Assembly: GCA_000987045.1 (NCBI GenBank)
Contig: LAKY01000071.1
Span: 1-64,000 of the forward strand
Direction of reading: 5' to 3'
Source of the DNA: Clostridiales bacterium PH28_bin88
GTDB taxonomy: Bacteria; Bacillota; PH28-bin88
DNA length: 64,000 nucleotides
Under the pieces are notes generated by a model that did not search any database, was not told the DNA's origin, and worked only from the letters and a program-made list of their open reading frames with translations. Shown in pieces: positions 9,342-18,315 of this stretch (positions are counted from its first letter, which is position 1; every line of letters starts with the position of its first letter). Made by a program: the position numbers and the translations under genes.

Positions 9342-10187
9342 TTAGTCTTGAGGGCTTGCCGCTGTTGGGCTGTGCCGGCGGCGTGGGGTAAGGTTCCAGG
9401 CCTCAGTGGCGTACTTGGCTTGTTTGAGTTCCGTCGCCAGGGACATTTCCTCGGCTGTGAGGAAGCCGGGAACCAGTTTAATGCCCAGCGCTTCCGCGAA
9501 TCCTTTGGCCAGGGCGGAGGCCGCCTCGTCATGGGTGACGTCCCGCTCCAGCACTTCAGTGAGGCTGGTGGCCTGGTGGGCAAAGGAGCGCTTCAGGCGG
9601 TCCCGCACCGCCGGGTTGTCAAACCTGAGGCACTCGAACAGCATGCCGGCGTCCATCTCCAGGGGGATGGAACCGTGCTGCAGCACGCAGCCCCCCCGGC
9701 GGGTTTGGGCGCTGCCAACCAGCTTCTTGCCCCCGGCCACCAGTTCGTACCAGGAGGGGGCGTCGAAACAGGCGGCGCTATCCCCTTGCTTGGGGGTTCC
9801 CCTGGACAACTCCGCGGGCACCCCCAGGCTCTTTAATCCGGCCAGCAGCCCCTGGCTCAACCGCAGGTAGGACTCCAGGACGCTGCCAGTTACCACCGGG
9901 TGGTCTTCCCGGGCTACTATGCTGTAGGTGGTTTCCTGGTGGTGCAGCACCGCCCGCCCGCCGGTCAGGCGGCGCACCACCTGGACACCCCGCTCGCGGC
10001 AGGCGGGAAGGTCGATCTCCCGCCCGGTATCCTGGAAGTATCCCACCGTCATGGTGGGCGGGTCCCAGCGGTAGAACCTTAAGGTCGGGGGGACCGCCCC
10101 ACGGCTGTGCATGACCATGACGGCCTCATCCACTGCCATGTTGGTATAACCGTCCAGGTAGCCTGTATCCAGTAACCGCCACTTCAT
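9342..10187 (-). CDS. lipM: LipM-type octanoyltransferase (lipoate-protein ligase A family)
   Basis: 281 residues. It transfers octanoate from octanoyl-ACP to the lipoyl lysine of GcvH, the first step of lipoate assembly. The BPL/LplA fold motifs are present: RRLTGGRAVLH at 72-82 and GGKKLVGSAQTRR at 152-164 with the binding Lys. Cys140 in the context ACFDAPSWYEL matches the catalytic Cys of Bacillus subtilis LipM and is not expected in true ATP-dependent LplA. It is the last gene of the gcv operon, 9 bp after gcvPB, fitting a role in lipoylating GcvH. The extreme C-terminus is Pro/Arg-rich and unusual. Alternative: a lipoate ligase. Confidence 0.85.
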   Translation of the reverse strand: MKWRLLDTGYLDGYTNMAVDEAVMVMHSRGAVPPTLRFYRWDPPTMTVGYFQDTGREIDLPACRERGVQVVRRLTGGRAVLHHQETTYSIVAREDHPVVTGSVLESYLRLSQGLLAGLKSLGVPAELSRGTPKQGDSAACFDAPSWYELVAGGKKLVGSAQTRRGGCVLQHGSIPLEMDAGMLFECLRFDNPAVRDRLKRSFAHQATSLTEVLERDVTHDEAASALAKGFAEALGIKLVPGFLTAEEMSLATELKQAKYATEAWNLTPRRRHSPTAASPQD

Positions 10188-10196
10188 AAGAGGACC

Positions 10197-11657
10197 TCAT
10201 TCCTGCCGCTGCCAGCGGAGCACCGGCTTGCGCGCGGCATTCACCTCGTCCAGGCGGGTGACCACCGTGTGGTGGGGCGCGCTCTTCACCACGTCGGGGT
10301 TTTCCTTGCCTTCCCGGGCGATGGTGATCATGGTTTCGGCGAACCGGTCCAGGGTTTCGCGGCTCTCGGTCTCGGTCGGCTCGATCATCAGCGCCTCTTC
10401 CACGATGAGCGGGAAGTAAATGGTGGGAGGATGATAGCCGTAATCCAAAAGCCGCTTGGCGATATCCAGGGTGTGCACGCCGTATTCCTTGAGACCTTTG
10501 GGACTAACCACGAACTCGTGTTTGCAGTGACGGTCGTAGGGAAGATGGTAGTGTTCTTTCAGCTTCGCCAGCAGGTAGTTGGCGTTTAACACCGCGTTCT
10601 CGCTGGCCTGGCGCAGGCCTGTGCCTCCCAGGGCGCGGATGTAGGTATAGGCCTTGACCGCCACGCCGAAGTTGCCGTAAAAGGCCTTCACCCGGCCGAT
10701 GGAGAGGGGACGGTCGTAGTCCAGGCGGTACTTGCCGGCAGCGGCGTCGTACTCCGTCGTGGGTTTTGGCAGGAAGGCCGCGAGGCTTGCCTTCACCCCA
10801 ACGGGGCCGGAGCCGGGGCCGCCACCTCCGTGGGGAGTGGCAAAGGTCTTGTGCAGGTTAAGGTGCACCACGTCAAAACCCATGTCTCCCGGCCTGGTGA
10901 TGCCCATGATGGCGTTCATGTTGGCCCCGTCGTAGTAAACCAGCCCGCCGGCCTCGTGGACCATATCCGCGATCTCCCGGATGTTTTCATCGAACAAACC
11001 CAGGGTGTTGGGGTTGGTAAGCATCAGAGCGGCGGTTTCCTCATCGACCGCCTCCCGCAGGGCTTCCAGGTCCACCCCGCCCCGGGCGTCGGATTTCACC
11101 TGCACCACCTGCATGCCTACCAGGGATGCGGTGGCCGGGTTGGTGCCGTGGGCGGAATCCGGGACGATGACCTTGCGCCGCCGGGTATCGTTCCGGTGGT
11201 CATGGTAGGCCCGGATGATCATCAGCCCCGTAAGTTCCCCGTGAGCGCCGGCGGCAGGCTGCAGGGAAAACCGGTCCATGCCGGCGATCTCACACAACGC
11301 CTGCTCCAATTCGTACATCAGCCGCAGGGCCCCCTGGCTTAATTCCTCCGGCTGGTAAGGGTGCAGGCGGGCGAAACCCGGCAGGCGGGCGGCGTCCTCA
11401 TTGACCTTGGGGTTGTATTTCATGGTGCAGGAGCCCAGGGGGTAAAACCCGGTATCCACCCCGTAATTCATACTGGACAGGTGGGTGAAGTGGCGAGCCA
11501 CATCAACTTCACTGACCTCCGGCAGCTCGGGTTCCTTTTCCCGCAGAAATTCCGCCGGGACCAGTTCTTGCAGGTCCGCCGCGGGGACATCGGGGGCCGG
11601 CCACTCGCTGGCCTGCCTCCCCGGTCGGCTCAATTCGAAAATCAAGGGTTCCGTCAC
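10197..11657 (-). CDS. gcvPB: glycine dehydrogenase (decarboxylating) subunit 2
   Basis: PLP-dependent P-protein half that carries the cofactor; with GcvPA it decarboxylates glycine and passes aminomethyl to lipoyl-GcvH. The PLP lysine motif [18 protein letters not shown] is intact, as are [10 protein letters not shown] and [12 protein letters not shown] choose the GTG at 11657: it has GGAGGTG in front and lies 4 bp after the gcvPA stop, and the protein then begins TEPLIFELS as in homologues. The result is 486 residues, normal length. Confidence 0.95.
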   Translation of the reverse strand: MTEPLIFELSRPGRQASEWPAPDVPAADLQELVPAEFLREKEPELPEVSEVDVARHFTHLSSMNYGVDTGFYPLGSCTMKYNPKVNEDAARLPGFARLHPYQPEELSQGALRLMYELEQALCEIAGMDRFSLQPAAGAHGELTGLMIIRAYHDHRNDTRRRKVIVPDSAHGTNPATASLVGMQVVQVKSDARGGVDLEALREAVDEETAALMLTNPNTLGLFDENIREIADMVHEAGGLVYYDGANMNAIMGITRPGDMGFDVVHLNLHKTFATPHGGGGPGSGPVGVKASLAAFLPKPTTEYDAAAGKYRLDYDRPLSIGRVKAFYGNFGVAVKAYTYIRALGGTGLRQASENAVLNANYLLAKLKEHYHLPYDRHCKHEFVVSPKGLKEYGVHTLDIAKRLLDYGYHPPTIYFPLIVEEALMIEPTETESRETLDRFAETMITIAREGKENPDVVKSAPHHTVVTRLDEVNAARKPVLRWQRQE

Positions 11658-11661
11658 GGTT

Positions 11662-12996
11662 CTACACCTCCATCCCGGCCGCCAGGCGGTCAATCTCTTC
11701 TTTGGTCCGTTTCTCCGTCACACAAAAGAGCATCTGTCCCGCCATTTCGGGGTAGAAGCGGGCGATATCTAGCCCGCCGATGATCTTTTGTTCCAACAGG
11801 CGCCGGTTGATCTGCTCCGGGGGGTTGGCAACCTTGACCACAAATTCCTTGAAAAAGGGGCGCTCAAAGGCCGGGGTGACGCCCTTTATCTCTGACAGTT
11901 TCTTGAGGGCGTAGTGGGCTTTCCGAAGGGAGAGTTCCGCCACCTGCCGCAGTCCCTTTTTGCCCACGGTGGTCAAGTAAATGGTGGCGGCCAGGGCGCA
12001 CAGGGCTTCGTTGGAACAGATGTTGGAGGTGGCCTTTTCCCGGCGGATGTGCTGCTCCCGGGCCTGCAGGGTCAGCACGAACCCCCGGCGGCCGCTGGTA
12101 TCCACTGTCTGTCCTACCAGCCGTCCCGGCATCCGCCGCATCACCTTTTCCCGGCAGGCCAGGAACCCCAGGAAGGGACCCCCGAAACTCACCGGGTTAC
12201 CCAGGCTCTGTCCCTCTCCTACCACGATGTCGGCGCCGTATGCTCCCGGGGGTTTCAGGATGCCCAGGGAGACGGGGTCGGCGCAGACCACGAAGAGTGA
12301 CTTGGCGCCGTGGGTGAGTTCTGCGGCCTCGGCGGCCGGTTCCAGGCAGCCGAAAAAGTTGGGCTGCTGGATGACCACCGCCGCCACCCGGTCGTCCAGC
12401 ATGGACTCCAAATCTTTCAGGGAAGTGACTCCGTCATCCAGGGGTATCTCTGCCACTTCCATGCCCTTGCCGCGGGCGTAAGTGAGGACTGTCTCCCGGT
12501 ATTCGGGGTGTACCGCCCGGGAGATCAGCACCTTATTCTTACGTGTGAAGTCGCCTGCCATCAGGACCGCTTCCGCCAGGGCGCTGGCGCCGTCGTACAT
12601 GGAGGCGTTGGCCACGTCCATGCCCGTCAATTCACAGATGAGGGACTGGTACTCGAAGATGGCCTGGAGGGTGCCCTGGCTGATCTCCGGCTGGTAGGGG
12701 GTATAAGCTGTATAGAATTCCGAACGCAGCAGCATCTGGTCAATGATCTTGGGGATATAATGGTCGTAGGCGCCTGCCCCCAGGAAGGAGACGTAACCGT
12801 CCAGGTCCCCGTTCATGCCCGCCAGGTCCCGCATGTGCTGGGCCAGTTCCATTTCCGGCATAGGCCCCGGCAGGTCCAGGGGGCGGTTCAGCCGCACGCT
12901 GGTGGGGATGTCGGCAAAGAGGTCTTCTATGCCCGGTATGCCGATAGCCCGGAGCATCTCCTCCCGGTCCTGTTCGGTGTTTGGGATGTACTGCAC
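11662..12996 (-). CDS. gcvPA: glycine dehydrogenase (decarboxylating) subunit 1
   Basis: 444 residues, the non-PLP subunit of the split P-protein used by many Firmicutes and archaea. Recognisable blocks are [38 protein letters not shown] and [10 protein letters not shown]. Start ATG 12996 is 3 bp after the gcvH stop region with AGGGAGG upstream. Part of the operon gcvT-gcvH-gcvPA-gcvPB-lipM. Confidence 0.95.
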   Translation of the reverse strand: MQYIPNTEQDREEMLRAIGIPGIEDLFADIPTSVRLNRPLDLPGPMPEMELAQHMRDLAGMNGDLDGYVSFLGAGAYDHYIPKIIDQMLLRSEFYTAYTPYQPEISQGTLQAIFEYQSLICELTGMDVANASMYDGASALAEAVLMAGDFTRKNKVLISRAVHPEYRETVLTYARGKGMEVAEIPLDDGVTSLKDLESMLDDRVAAVVIQQPNFFGCLEPAAEAAELTHGAKSLFVVCADPVSLGILKPPGAYGADIVVGEGQSLGNPVSFGGPFLGFLACREKVMRRMPGRLVGQTVDTSGRRGFVLTLQAREQHIRREKATSNICSNEALCALAATIYLTTVGKKGLRQVAELSLRKAHYALKKLSEIKGVTPAFERPFFKEFVVKVANPPEQINRRLLEQKIIGGLDIARFYPEMAGQMLFCVTEKRTKEEIDRLAAGMEV

Positions 12997-12998
12997 CC

Positions 12999-13385
12999 TT
13001 ACTCGCCTCCCTCCTGGGTCAGTTTTTCGTACTCTTCGGCGGTCATTAAGTTCTCCACCTCCGCGGGGTCGGCCAGTTCCACCTCCATCATCCAGCCGCC
13101 ACCGTAAGGCTCCTGGTTAATCAACTGCGGGTCGTCCAGCAGGGCTTCGTTCACCGCCACCACCGTGCCCGCCACCGGGGTGTAGCAGTCGGAAGCCGCC
13201 TTCACCGATTCAACCACACCAAAAGCATCCCCTGCTGTCAGTTTTTGCCCCACTTCGGGGAGTTCCACGAACACCACGTCTCCCAGGGACTGCTGGGCGA
13301 AATCCGTGATCCCGATACGACCGCGGCCGCCTTCCAGTTTGAGCCACTCGTGTTCCTTGCTGTACCTTAGTTCTTTGGGTACCAT
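12999..13385 (-). CDS. gcvH: glycine cleavage system H protein
   Basis: 128 residues from the ATG at 13385 (site AAGGAGG, spacing 8), giving MVPKELRYSKEHEW, the family N-terminus. The lipoyl-attachment lysine is Lys62 in VVESVKAASD. GcvH shuttles the aminomethyl group between the P- and T-proteins and is the substrate for the LipM encoded at the operon end. Confidence 0.97.
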   Translation of the reverse strand: MVPKELRYSKEHEWLKLEGGRGRIGITDFAQQSLGDVVFVELPEVGQKLTAGDAFGVVESVKAASDCYTPVAGTVVAVNEALLDDPQLINQEPYGGGWMMEVELADPAEVENLMTAEEYEKLTQEGGE

Positions 13386-13398
13386 CTTCGTTGCCTCC

Positions 13399-14496
13399 TT
13401 ACTGTTTTTTATAAAATGGCCTGGGCACAACCCTGGCCCGGTAAACCTTTTCCCTGATGGTGACGCCCACTTCCCGCCCGGCGGCGGCGTAAGGCGTTTC
13501 CACGAACGCCATGGCCAGGTTCTTGTTCAGGGTGGGGGAGAAGGAACCGGAGGTGACCTGTCCAATGGTAGTTCCGTCCAACACCACCGGGTAGCCGGCC
13601 CGCGGCACACCCCGGTCGATCATCTCCAGTCCTACCAGCTTGCGTTTAAGGCCCTCGGCCTGCTGGCGGGCCAGGGCCTCCTTGCCGGTAAAGTCCGGCT
13701 TGTCAAGGCTCACGAACCTGCCCAAGCCTGCCTCCAGCGGGGTGCTCTGTTCGGTCAGTTCATGGCCGTAAAGCGGCATGCACGCCTCAAACCTCAATGT
13801 GTCCCTGGCCCCCAGGCCCACCGGCGCCAACCCGGCCTCTTTCCCTGCCGCCAAAAGGCCGTTCCACAACTCCTCGGCCTTTTCCGGGGGCAGGTACAGC
13901 TCGAAGCCGTCTTCACCGGTGTAACCGGTGCGGGAGATGACGCACTCGATGCCCCCCACGCGCCCCCGGTCGAACCAGTAATACTTTATTTTCCCCAGGT
14001 CAACGTCCGCCAATGGCTGCAGGATGCTCACCGCCCGGGGACCCTGCAGGGCCAGTTGGGCGGTTTCCGGGGACTGGTCGGTGACGGTGACGTTGCCGGC
14101 TGCGTGCCGGCGCACCCATGCCAGGTCTTTTTCCGTGTTGGAGGCGTTGACTACCAGCAAGTAGTCATCGCTGCCCATCCGGTAGACCAGCAGGTCGTCC
14201 ACCACCCCGCCGGTCTCCAGGCACATGGGGCTGTAAATCACCTGCCCCGCGGACATCCCGGACGCGTCATTGGTGATCAGCCGCTGGACCAAACCCAGGG
14301 CGTCCGGCCCTTGCAGCCGGATTTCCCCCATGTGGGAGACATCAAACAGGCCTGCCGCTTCCCGCACCGCCCGGTGCTCTTCCAGGATGCCGGTGTACTG
14401 GACAGGCATGCTCCACCCGCCGAACTCCACCATCCTGGCGCCCGCGGCCACGTGGGCCGCGTGGAGAGGAGTCTTCTTGAGCGATGTGTCTTCCAA
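13399..14496 (-). CDS. gcvT: aminomethyltransferase (T protein)
   Basis: Releases ammonia from aminomethyl-GcvH and forms methylene-THF. Motifs: HMGEIRLQGPDAL, VNASNTEKD and RTGYTGEDGFELYLP, which holds the catalytic Asp region and folate site. I start at the TTG 14496, preceded by GGGAGGTG and giving EDTSLKKTPLH, so the protein has 365 residues as usual. First gene of the operon, under the glycine riboswitch. It links glycine to the THF branch; the H4MPT branch is encoded separately from 42.9 kb. Confidence 0.95.
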   Translation of the reverse strand: MEDTSLKKTPLHAAHVAAGARMVEFGGWSMPVQYTGILEEHRAVREAAGLFDVSHMGEIRLQGPDALGLVQRLITNDASGMSAGQVIYSPMCLETGGVVDDLLVYRMGSDDYLLVVNASNTEKDLAWVRRHAAGNVTVTDQSPETAQLALQGPRAVSILQPLADVDLGKIKYYWFDRGRVGGIECVISRTGYTGEDGFELYLPPEKAEELWNGLLAAGKEAGLAPVGLGARDTLRFEACMPLYGHELTEQSTPLEAGLGRFVSLDKPDFTGKEALARQQAEGLKRKLVGLEMIDRGVPRAGYPVVLDGTTIGQVTSGSFSPTLNKNLAMAFVETPYAAAGREVGVTIREKVYRARVVPRPFYKKQ

Positions 14497-14631
14497 ACTC
14501 TCTGCACCTCCCTTAAGATTGAAAGAAGAATACACGACCGGCGGCCTTTCCTGTCAAATCTACCTCTATTTTGCGACCTAGGGGAGATCTTCAGTCACTC
14601 GAAGGCAATTTCGTTACAGTTCCCCTATGTA

Positions 14632-14676
14632 CAGAGAAAAAATAAAACAGAGGAAAGGCCTGGTGCCTTTCCTCTG
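14632..14676 (-). terminator. riboswitch-controlled intrinsic terminator before gcvT
   Basis: On the minus strand, CAGAGGAAAGGC-acca-GGCCTTTCCTCTG is followed by a T-rich tract (TTTTATTTTTT). The left arm overlaps the end of the second glycine aptamer (GGACAGAGG), the arrangement expected for a switch that removes the terminator when glycine binds. Confidence 0.85.
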
Positions 14677-14835
14677 TCCTTAAACCTGAGAGATTTTGTC
14701 CCGGCATGCGCCGGTTCCCCGTGGGTGTCCTCCATGGGAGGAACTCTCCAGAGGTCCGTCTTCCGGCGGTTCTGAAACCTGAAAGTTTCCCCGCGGCTAC
14801 CACGCCAACGGGTTACTTCTTCGGTGCCGTTCAAG
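14677..14835 (-). promoter_or_regulatory. tandem glycine riboswitch
   Basis: Reading the minus strand, the second aptamer shows GGAGAG..., AAATCTCTCAGG and AAGGACAGAGG, the signature of the gcvT element. An upstream first aptamer (GGCACCGAAGAAGTAACC ... GGGGAAACTTTCAGGTTTCAGAACCGCC ... GGAAGACGG) is joined by a short linker. With the terminator that follows, it should turn on gcvT-gcvH-gcvPA-gcvPB-lipM when glycine is abundant. Confidence 0.88.
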
Positions 14836-14936
14836 AGGCAAGATGCAGGAGGCACGAGCAAGATTTCATGCGGGAATTGGCTTTGCCAATTCCTTCGTCC
14901 AATCCTGCTTCTTGCTTCTATTCCTCTTGCTTCTTG
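14832..14936. repeat. imperfect 105-bp palindromic element upstream of the gcv leader
   Basis: Two arms of about 50 bp (14832-14881 and 14885-14936) are related as an imperfect inverted repeat of GAAGCAAGA-like units. They meet at a perfect core GGAATTGGC-TTT-GCCAATTCC (14873-14893). No ORF is present. It resembles a short palindromic or MITE-like intergenic repeat. The rest of the gap to 15198 shows no gene; it should contain the gcv promoter, which I could not place with confidence. Confidence 0.5.
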
Positions 14937-15198
14937 TTACGGGCTCTCCCACCGGAATCATCCGGCTGTATTCTATTGCACGTATTTTACCATAATTTTT
15001 CCCGTAAAAAAAGACCTTCCATAAAAAGAACTTTACGACACTTTAATGGGAGGGCATGGTATTCATGTCGTTTGGTCTTGGAAGAATTGTGGTTGGAAAA
15101 ACTGCAGCCATATGGCGAATAGGGATACAATAAAGCAGCCAAAGTTTAACCCGGTTAAGCGGTAAGATGGGGGACGGTTGCCTATTATGTAATAAAGG

Positions 15199-15221
15199 GG
15201 AGCTAACTAAGGGTTAGCTCC
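15199..15221 (-). terminator. terminator hairpin of the spore-protein gene
   Basis: GGAGCTAAC-ccTTA-GTTAGCTCC forms a perfect 9-bp stem, followed on the minus strand by CCTTTATTA. It overlaps the stop codon of the SASP gene. Confidence 0.6.
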
Positions 15222-15489
15222 TCAATTGCTGTTCCGCCAGGCGGATCATGTCCCGGACCATGTGACCCCCGATCTTTCCGCCGATCTTCCCGCCGATGCG
15301 GCCGGCTTCCCGGGATGGCAGGTCCCCGTTGTATCCCGGCGAGAGAGGTATTCCCAGTTCCCTGGCTACTTCGTACTTGAACCGGTCCACTGCGCTTTGA
15401 AACTGAGCCTCTGAGGTAATCTGGGGAGGAAAGTGCGGCAGTTCTTCGGCCTTTCTGTATTTCAGCCACTGAAGACCTTCTTGACCCAC
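15214..15489 (-). CDS. alpha/beta-type small acid-soluble spore protein
   Basis: The C-terminal 65 residues match the SASP family exactly: FKYEVARELGIPL, GDLPSREAGRIGGKIGGK and GGHMVRDMI. These proteins coat and protect spore DNA and are cut by the Gpr protease during germination at the E-(L/I)-A type site; here YEVARELGIPL is the equivalent. The start is uncertain (GTG 15489 or 15498, both after GGAGG). The protein has an extra N-terminal stretch of about 25 residues compared with typical 60-70-residue members. It marks the organism as an endospore former. Confidence 0.92.
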   Translation of the reverse strand: MGQEGLQWLKYRKAEELPHFPPQITSEAQFQSAVDRFKYEVARELGIPLSPGYNGDLPSREAGRIGGKIGGKIGGHMVRDMIRLAEQQLRS

Positions 15490-15582
15490 ACATACCACCT
15501 CCGTTATTATTCTCCCTTACACGCCCCGTAAAAATCCCCTCAACTTTTTGTCATTGCAAGAAACCACAGCCTTAAATGACAT

Positions 15583-15624
15583 AAAAACTAAAGGATTAAA
15601 GAAACGCTTTCTTTAACCCTTTAG
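15583..15624 (-). terminator. intrinsic terminator of the DUF2680 gene
   Basis: CTAAAGGGTTAAAGAAA-gcg-TTTCTTTAATCCTTTAG (17-bp stem, one mismatch) is followed on the minus strand by TTTTTAT. It lies 54 bp after the DUF2680 stop. Confidence 0.8.
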
Positions 15625-15677
15625 CTGTTTGGTTTCTGTTACCAGACGTTACAACGTATTTTAAGTAATGATTTTTC

Positions 15678-16061
15678 CTAAAAACTGGCACTTGGCTGAA
15701 CCGGGGTGCTTCCCCAAAAGGCTGGGCCCATCCCGCGGAAACCTGCGCCCTTGCCGAAACCTGCTCCGCCGCCGAAGCACCCGCCGCATGCGCCGGGACC
15801 GTAAAGACCGTTAGCGGCGTTCTGCTTGCGGTACTGGATCATCAGGTCCGCTCGCTCCTGCATCAGTTTTCCTTGCTCCGCGGTGATCAGGCCGGCGTCG
15901 ACGTACTGCTGGATCATCTGCTTGCGGAGGGCGGCCATCTGATCGTACAGGCTGTCCAGGGCTTTTTGCTGGTCATCGGTCAGAGCGGCGTACGCGGTGG
16001 GCACCGCCACGGCGACGAGCAGCAGGGTCAGCACCAGCAGGGCAATCTTCCTTTTCATCAT
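15678..16061 (-). CDS. DUF2680 (YckD-like) secreted protein
   Basis: 127 residues from ATG 16061, behind a perfect AAGGAGGTG. Signal peptide KIALLVLTLLLVAVAVPTAYA, then the DUF2680 helix pair (LTDDQQKALDSLYDQMAALR ... YVDAGLITAEQGKLMQERAD). A Gly/Phe/Cys-rich tail (GACGGCFGGGAGFGKGAGF) is typical of clostridial members. Function unknown. It is divergent from sigI and carries the same promoter type (see 16107-16136), suggesting it belongs to the SigI regulon. Confidence 0.8.
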   Translation of the reverse strand: MMKRKIALLVLTLLLVAVAVPTAYAALTDDQQKALDSLYDQMAALRKQMIQQYVDAGLITAEQGKLMQERADLMIQYRKQNAANGLYGPGACGGCFGGGAGFGKGAGFRGMGPAFWGSTPVQPSASF

Positions 16062-16106
16062 ATTCACCTCCTTTTGTTATGGGCCTTATTGGCTCTCGGT
16101 TGCTTA

Positions 16107-16136
16107 TTCGTGATCGCTTTTCGCTTTTAGGGAGGT
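16107..16136 (-). promoter_or_regulatory. candidate SigI promoter for the DUF2680 gene
   Basis: On the minus strand ACCTCCC (16136-16130), 19-nt spacer, CGAA (16110-16107). This resembles the Bacillus SigI pattern as I recall it (-35 ACCCCC, -10 CGAA). Its -35 box is an exact inverted copy of the one facing sigI (TAGGGAGGTA at 16128-16137, TACCTCCCTA at 16213-16222). Confidence 0.55.
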
Positions 16137-16213
16137 ACATTGACAGCGATGGTAAAAAAAATTATCATCAGAATGTGGCGAAAGCGACTTGTTGGGCCCG
16201 GCTGAGAACGGAT

Positions 16214-16242
16214 ACCTCCCTAAATTCCGGGCTTTTTACGAA
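16214..16242 (+). promoter_or_regulatory. candidate SigI promoter for sigI-rsgI
   Basis: ACCTCCC (16214-16220), 18-nt spacer, CGAA (16239-16242), 26 bp before the sigI start. The match to the divergent promoter suggests autoregulation of sigI, as is known for SigI/RsgI systems. Confidence 0.58.
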
Positions 16243-16267
16243 TTAAGTGGCAACGGAGTGATCTGCC

Positions 16268-16987
16268 ATGGTGGAAGCGGTAACCGGGGATCTGGTCAGC
16301 CGGGCTAAAGAACGGGACGACCTCGCTCGGGAGGAGTTGATCCGGCAGTACCGGCCCCAGATCCGGGCCATCGCCGCGGGCATTTGCGGCCGGCCTTTGG
16401 ACTGGAGCAATGACGACGAGTTAAGCGTCAGCCTCATCGCTTTCAACGAGGCCATTGACACTTATGATGAAAATAAAGGGATGAGTTTTCTGGGCTACGC
16501 CCGGATGCTTATTCATCGACGCCTGGTGGATCATTTCCGCCGGGAATCGCGGTTCCGGCACGCGTCCCTGGATGCGCCGGACGAGGAGACGGAGTTTAGC
16601 CGGTACGAGGCAGCCCAGGCGTGGACCGAGTACCGGGCGGAAGAGGAGGCCTGGGAGCACGGGGAAATGGTAGCCTGCTATAACGATACCCTCCAGGGCT
16701 ACGGCATCTCACTGGACGATCTTTTGGTAGTTTCCCCGAAGCACAAGGATACCAAACACACGTTGATGCGAGTCGCCCAGGAGCTGGTGGCCCAGCCCAC
16801 TCTGATGGGACGGCTGCGGGACCACAAGCAACTACCTATTAAGGAATTGATGGTGCTGACCGGCGTTAGCCGCAAGGTGCTGGAGACGGGACGGAAATAC
16901 ATCATTGCCCTGGCGCTGGTGCTGAGCGACGAAGAGTTTTTACCCATCAGGCAACTAATCCGTTTTTCGCGGAAGGAAGGGTGGTGA
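16268..16987 (+). CDS. sigI: RNA polymerase sigma-I factor
   Basis: 239 residues. The sigma-70 region 2 motif is visible (DDELSVSLIAFNEAIDTYDE, followed by FLGYARMLIHRRLVDHFRRE), as is the C-terminal SigI domain (LPIKELMVLTGVSRKVLETG). Start ATG 16268 with GGAG nine bases upstream. SigI controls heat and cell-wall functions in Bacillus and polysaccharide-sensing regulons in clostridia. It is followed after 6 bp by its membrane anti-sigma factor. Confidence 0.93.
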   Translation: MVEAVTGDLVSRAKERDDLAREELIRQYRPQIRAIAAGICGRPLDWSNDDELSVSLIAFNEAIDTYDENKGMSFLGYARMLIHRRLVDHFRRESRFRHASLDAPDEETEFSRYEAAQAWTEYRAEEEAWEHGEMVACYNDTLQGYGISLDDLLVVSPKHKDTKHTLMRVAQELVAQPTLMGRLRDHKQLPIKELMVLTGVSRKVLETGRKYIIALALVLSDEEFLPIRQLIRFSRKEGW

Positions 16988-16993
16988 GGGGAA

Positions 16994-18088
16994 ATGCGCA
17001 CAATTCAGGGCATGGTACTGCGGGTAGAGGAGCGGCATGTGGTGGTGGTTACCGAGGAAGGTGACTTCCTGCGGGTACGGATGCCCTCCCGCCCGCCGGT
17101 TCCGGGGCAGACCCTGGAAATTCCGGTTAAACGGCGCCGCGCCTTCCGCCCCTACCTGGCGGTGGCGGCTGTGTTGATCCTGGCGGTGGCTTTGAGTGTG
17201 GTGAGACCCCTGGCGATTCCCCCGGCGGTAGCTTCGGTAGCGTTGGATATGACCCCCAGCGTGGAACTGGCCGTCAGTAAGGACAATGAGGTGGTCAGTG
17301 CGCAAGCCCATAACCCTGAAGGGGAAAGCCTGCTCAAGGACCTGCAGGTGAAGGGCCTGGACGTGTACCAGGCGGTCAACCTGATTACCGCCCGGGCCGC
17401 GGAAATGAATTTTTTCAATCCCGAGGACAAAAACATCGTATTGGCCGTGGTACTGCCGCTACGAGACGAAAAGGGCGAGACCGGGATAGATAAGGACGAA
17501 ATCATGCGGATCATCCACGATGAGATGCTTGCCCGCGAGTACGACGGGTATGTGGTGGTCAACCAGGCCCGGAAAGAAATCCGCCGGCAGGCAGTGGAAG
17601 CGGGGCTGCCGGTTAACAGGTACCTGCTGCTGGAAAAATCCAGAGAGCAGGGGATTGAGATTGCGCCGGAAACGCTGCGGTCTTCTTCTCTCCAACAGGT
17701 GATGGACGGGGCGCACATGGAAGTACAGAAGACGTTCCCCGGCAGCTGGTGCGAGGTGTCCGGACGAAGGGGGATGATGAACGGACCGATGGGCGGCATG
17801 GGTTTCTCCTCCGGAGACACTGAACTCTCAGGTTCCGGTACCGGGAAAGATAGCGCTAAGCAGGATAACACAGCCGGCGGTGAACCCTCTCAACCAGCAC
17901 CGGGCGCTCAAAGTGAAAACTCCTGGTGGGGAATGCGGTCCATGGGTCCGATGGGACCAATGAGACAAATGGGCCCAATGGGTCCCATGAATCCTGGCTA
18001 TAACGGGGGTAGAATGCCTTGGTCCAGGGGCTGGCAGAGTTCCCCCGGCAGCCCTGTAGAAGGGGAGAAAAACCAGGGTGGTTCATAG
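16994..18088 (+). CDS. rsgI: anti-sigma-I factor with Gly-Pro-Met-rich extracellular tail
   Basis: 364 residues. An N-terminal RsgI_N domain that should bind SigI (about 1-45) is followed by one membrane helix (YLAVAAVLILAVALSVV, about 54-72) and the conserved extracytoplasmic RsgI domain (ASVALDMTPSVELAVSKDN...). The C-terminal 100 residues are low-complexity with collagen-like GPMGPM and QMGPMGPM units and no sugar-binding or enzyme domain that I recognise. In other clostridia this end senses the extracellular signal. The signal here is unknown. Confidence 0.88.
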   Translation: MRTIQGMVLRVEERHVVVVTEEGDFLRVRMPSRPPVPGQTLEIPVKRRRAFRPYLAVAAVLILAVALSVVRPLAIPPAVASVALDMTPSVELAVSKDNEVVSAQAHNPEGESLLKDLQVKGLDVYQAVNLITARAAEMNFFNPEDKNIVLAVVLPLRDEKGETGIDKDEIMRIIHDEMLAREYDGYVVVNQARKEIRRQAVEAGLPVNRYLLLEKSREQGIEIAPETLRSSSLQQVMDGAHMEVQKTFPGSWCEVSGRRGMMNGPMGGMGFSSGDTELSGSGTGKDSAKQDNTAGGEPSQPAPGAQSENSWWGMRSMGPMGPMRQMGPMGPMNPGYNGGRMPWSRGWQSSPGSPVEGEKNQGGS

Positions 18089-18112
18089 AAGGCCACACAG
18101 TGCGTACAATCC

Positions 18113-18143
18113 GGGGCGGAACTCAGTTAAAGAGTTCCGCCCC
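18113..18143. terminator. 12-bp hairpin after rsgI
   Basis: GGGGCGGAACTC-agttaaa-GAGTTCCGCCCC is a perfect 12-bp stem 25 bp after the rsgI stop. It lacks a T-run, so it may terminate inefficiently or stabilise the 3' end. Confidence 0.5.
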
Positions 18144-18286
18144 TGGCGTTGATTCTCGCGGTGATATTGCTAAAAACATGCAAGATATTTCTTGCAAACC
18201 GGGTGACTGCTGCCTCCAGCGCCTTAAATCAAATTATTCAGCTATTGACGCGCATGGAGTGGAGGATCTATAATCAATAATGAAAG

Positions 18287-18301
18287 TGAAAATCATTATC
18301 A
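18287..18301. promoter_or_regulatory. Fur box (7-1-7)
   Basis: TGAAAATCATTATCA matches the 7-1-7 Fur-family consensus TGATAAT-N-ATTATCA at 14 of the 15 positions on the reverse strand. It lies 100 bp before a 55-codon ORF. The fur/zur gene itself starts 440 bp further on. Confidence 0.6.
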
Positions 18302-18315
18302 AATAATGAGTTTCG

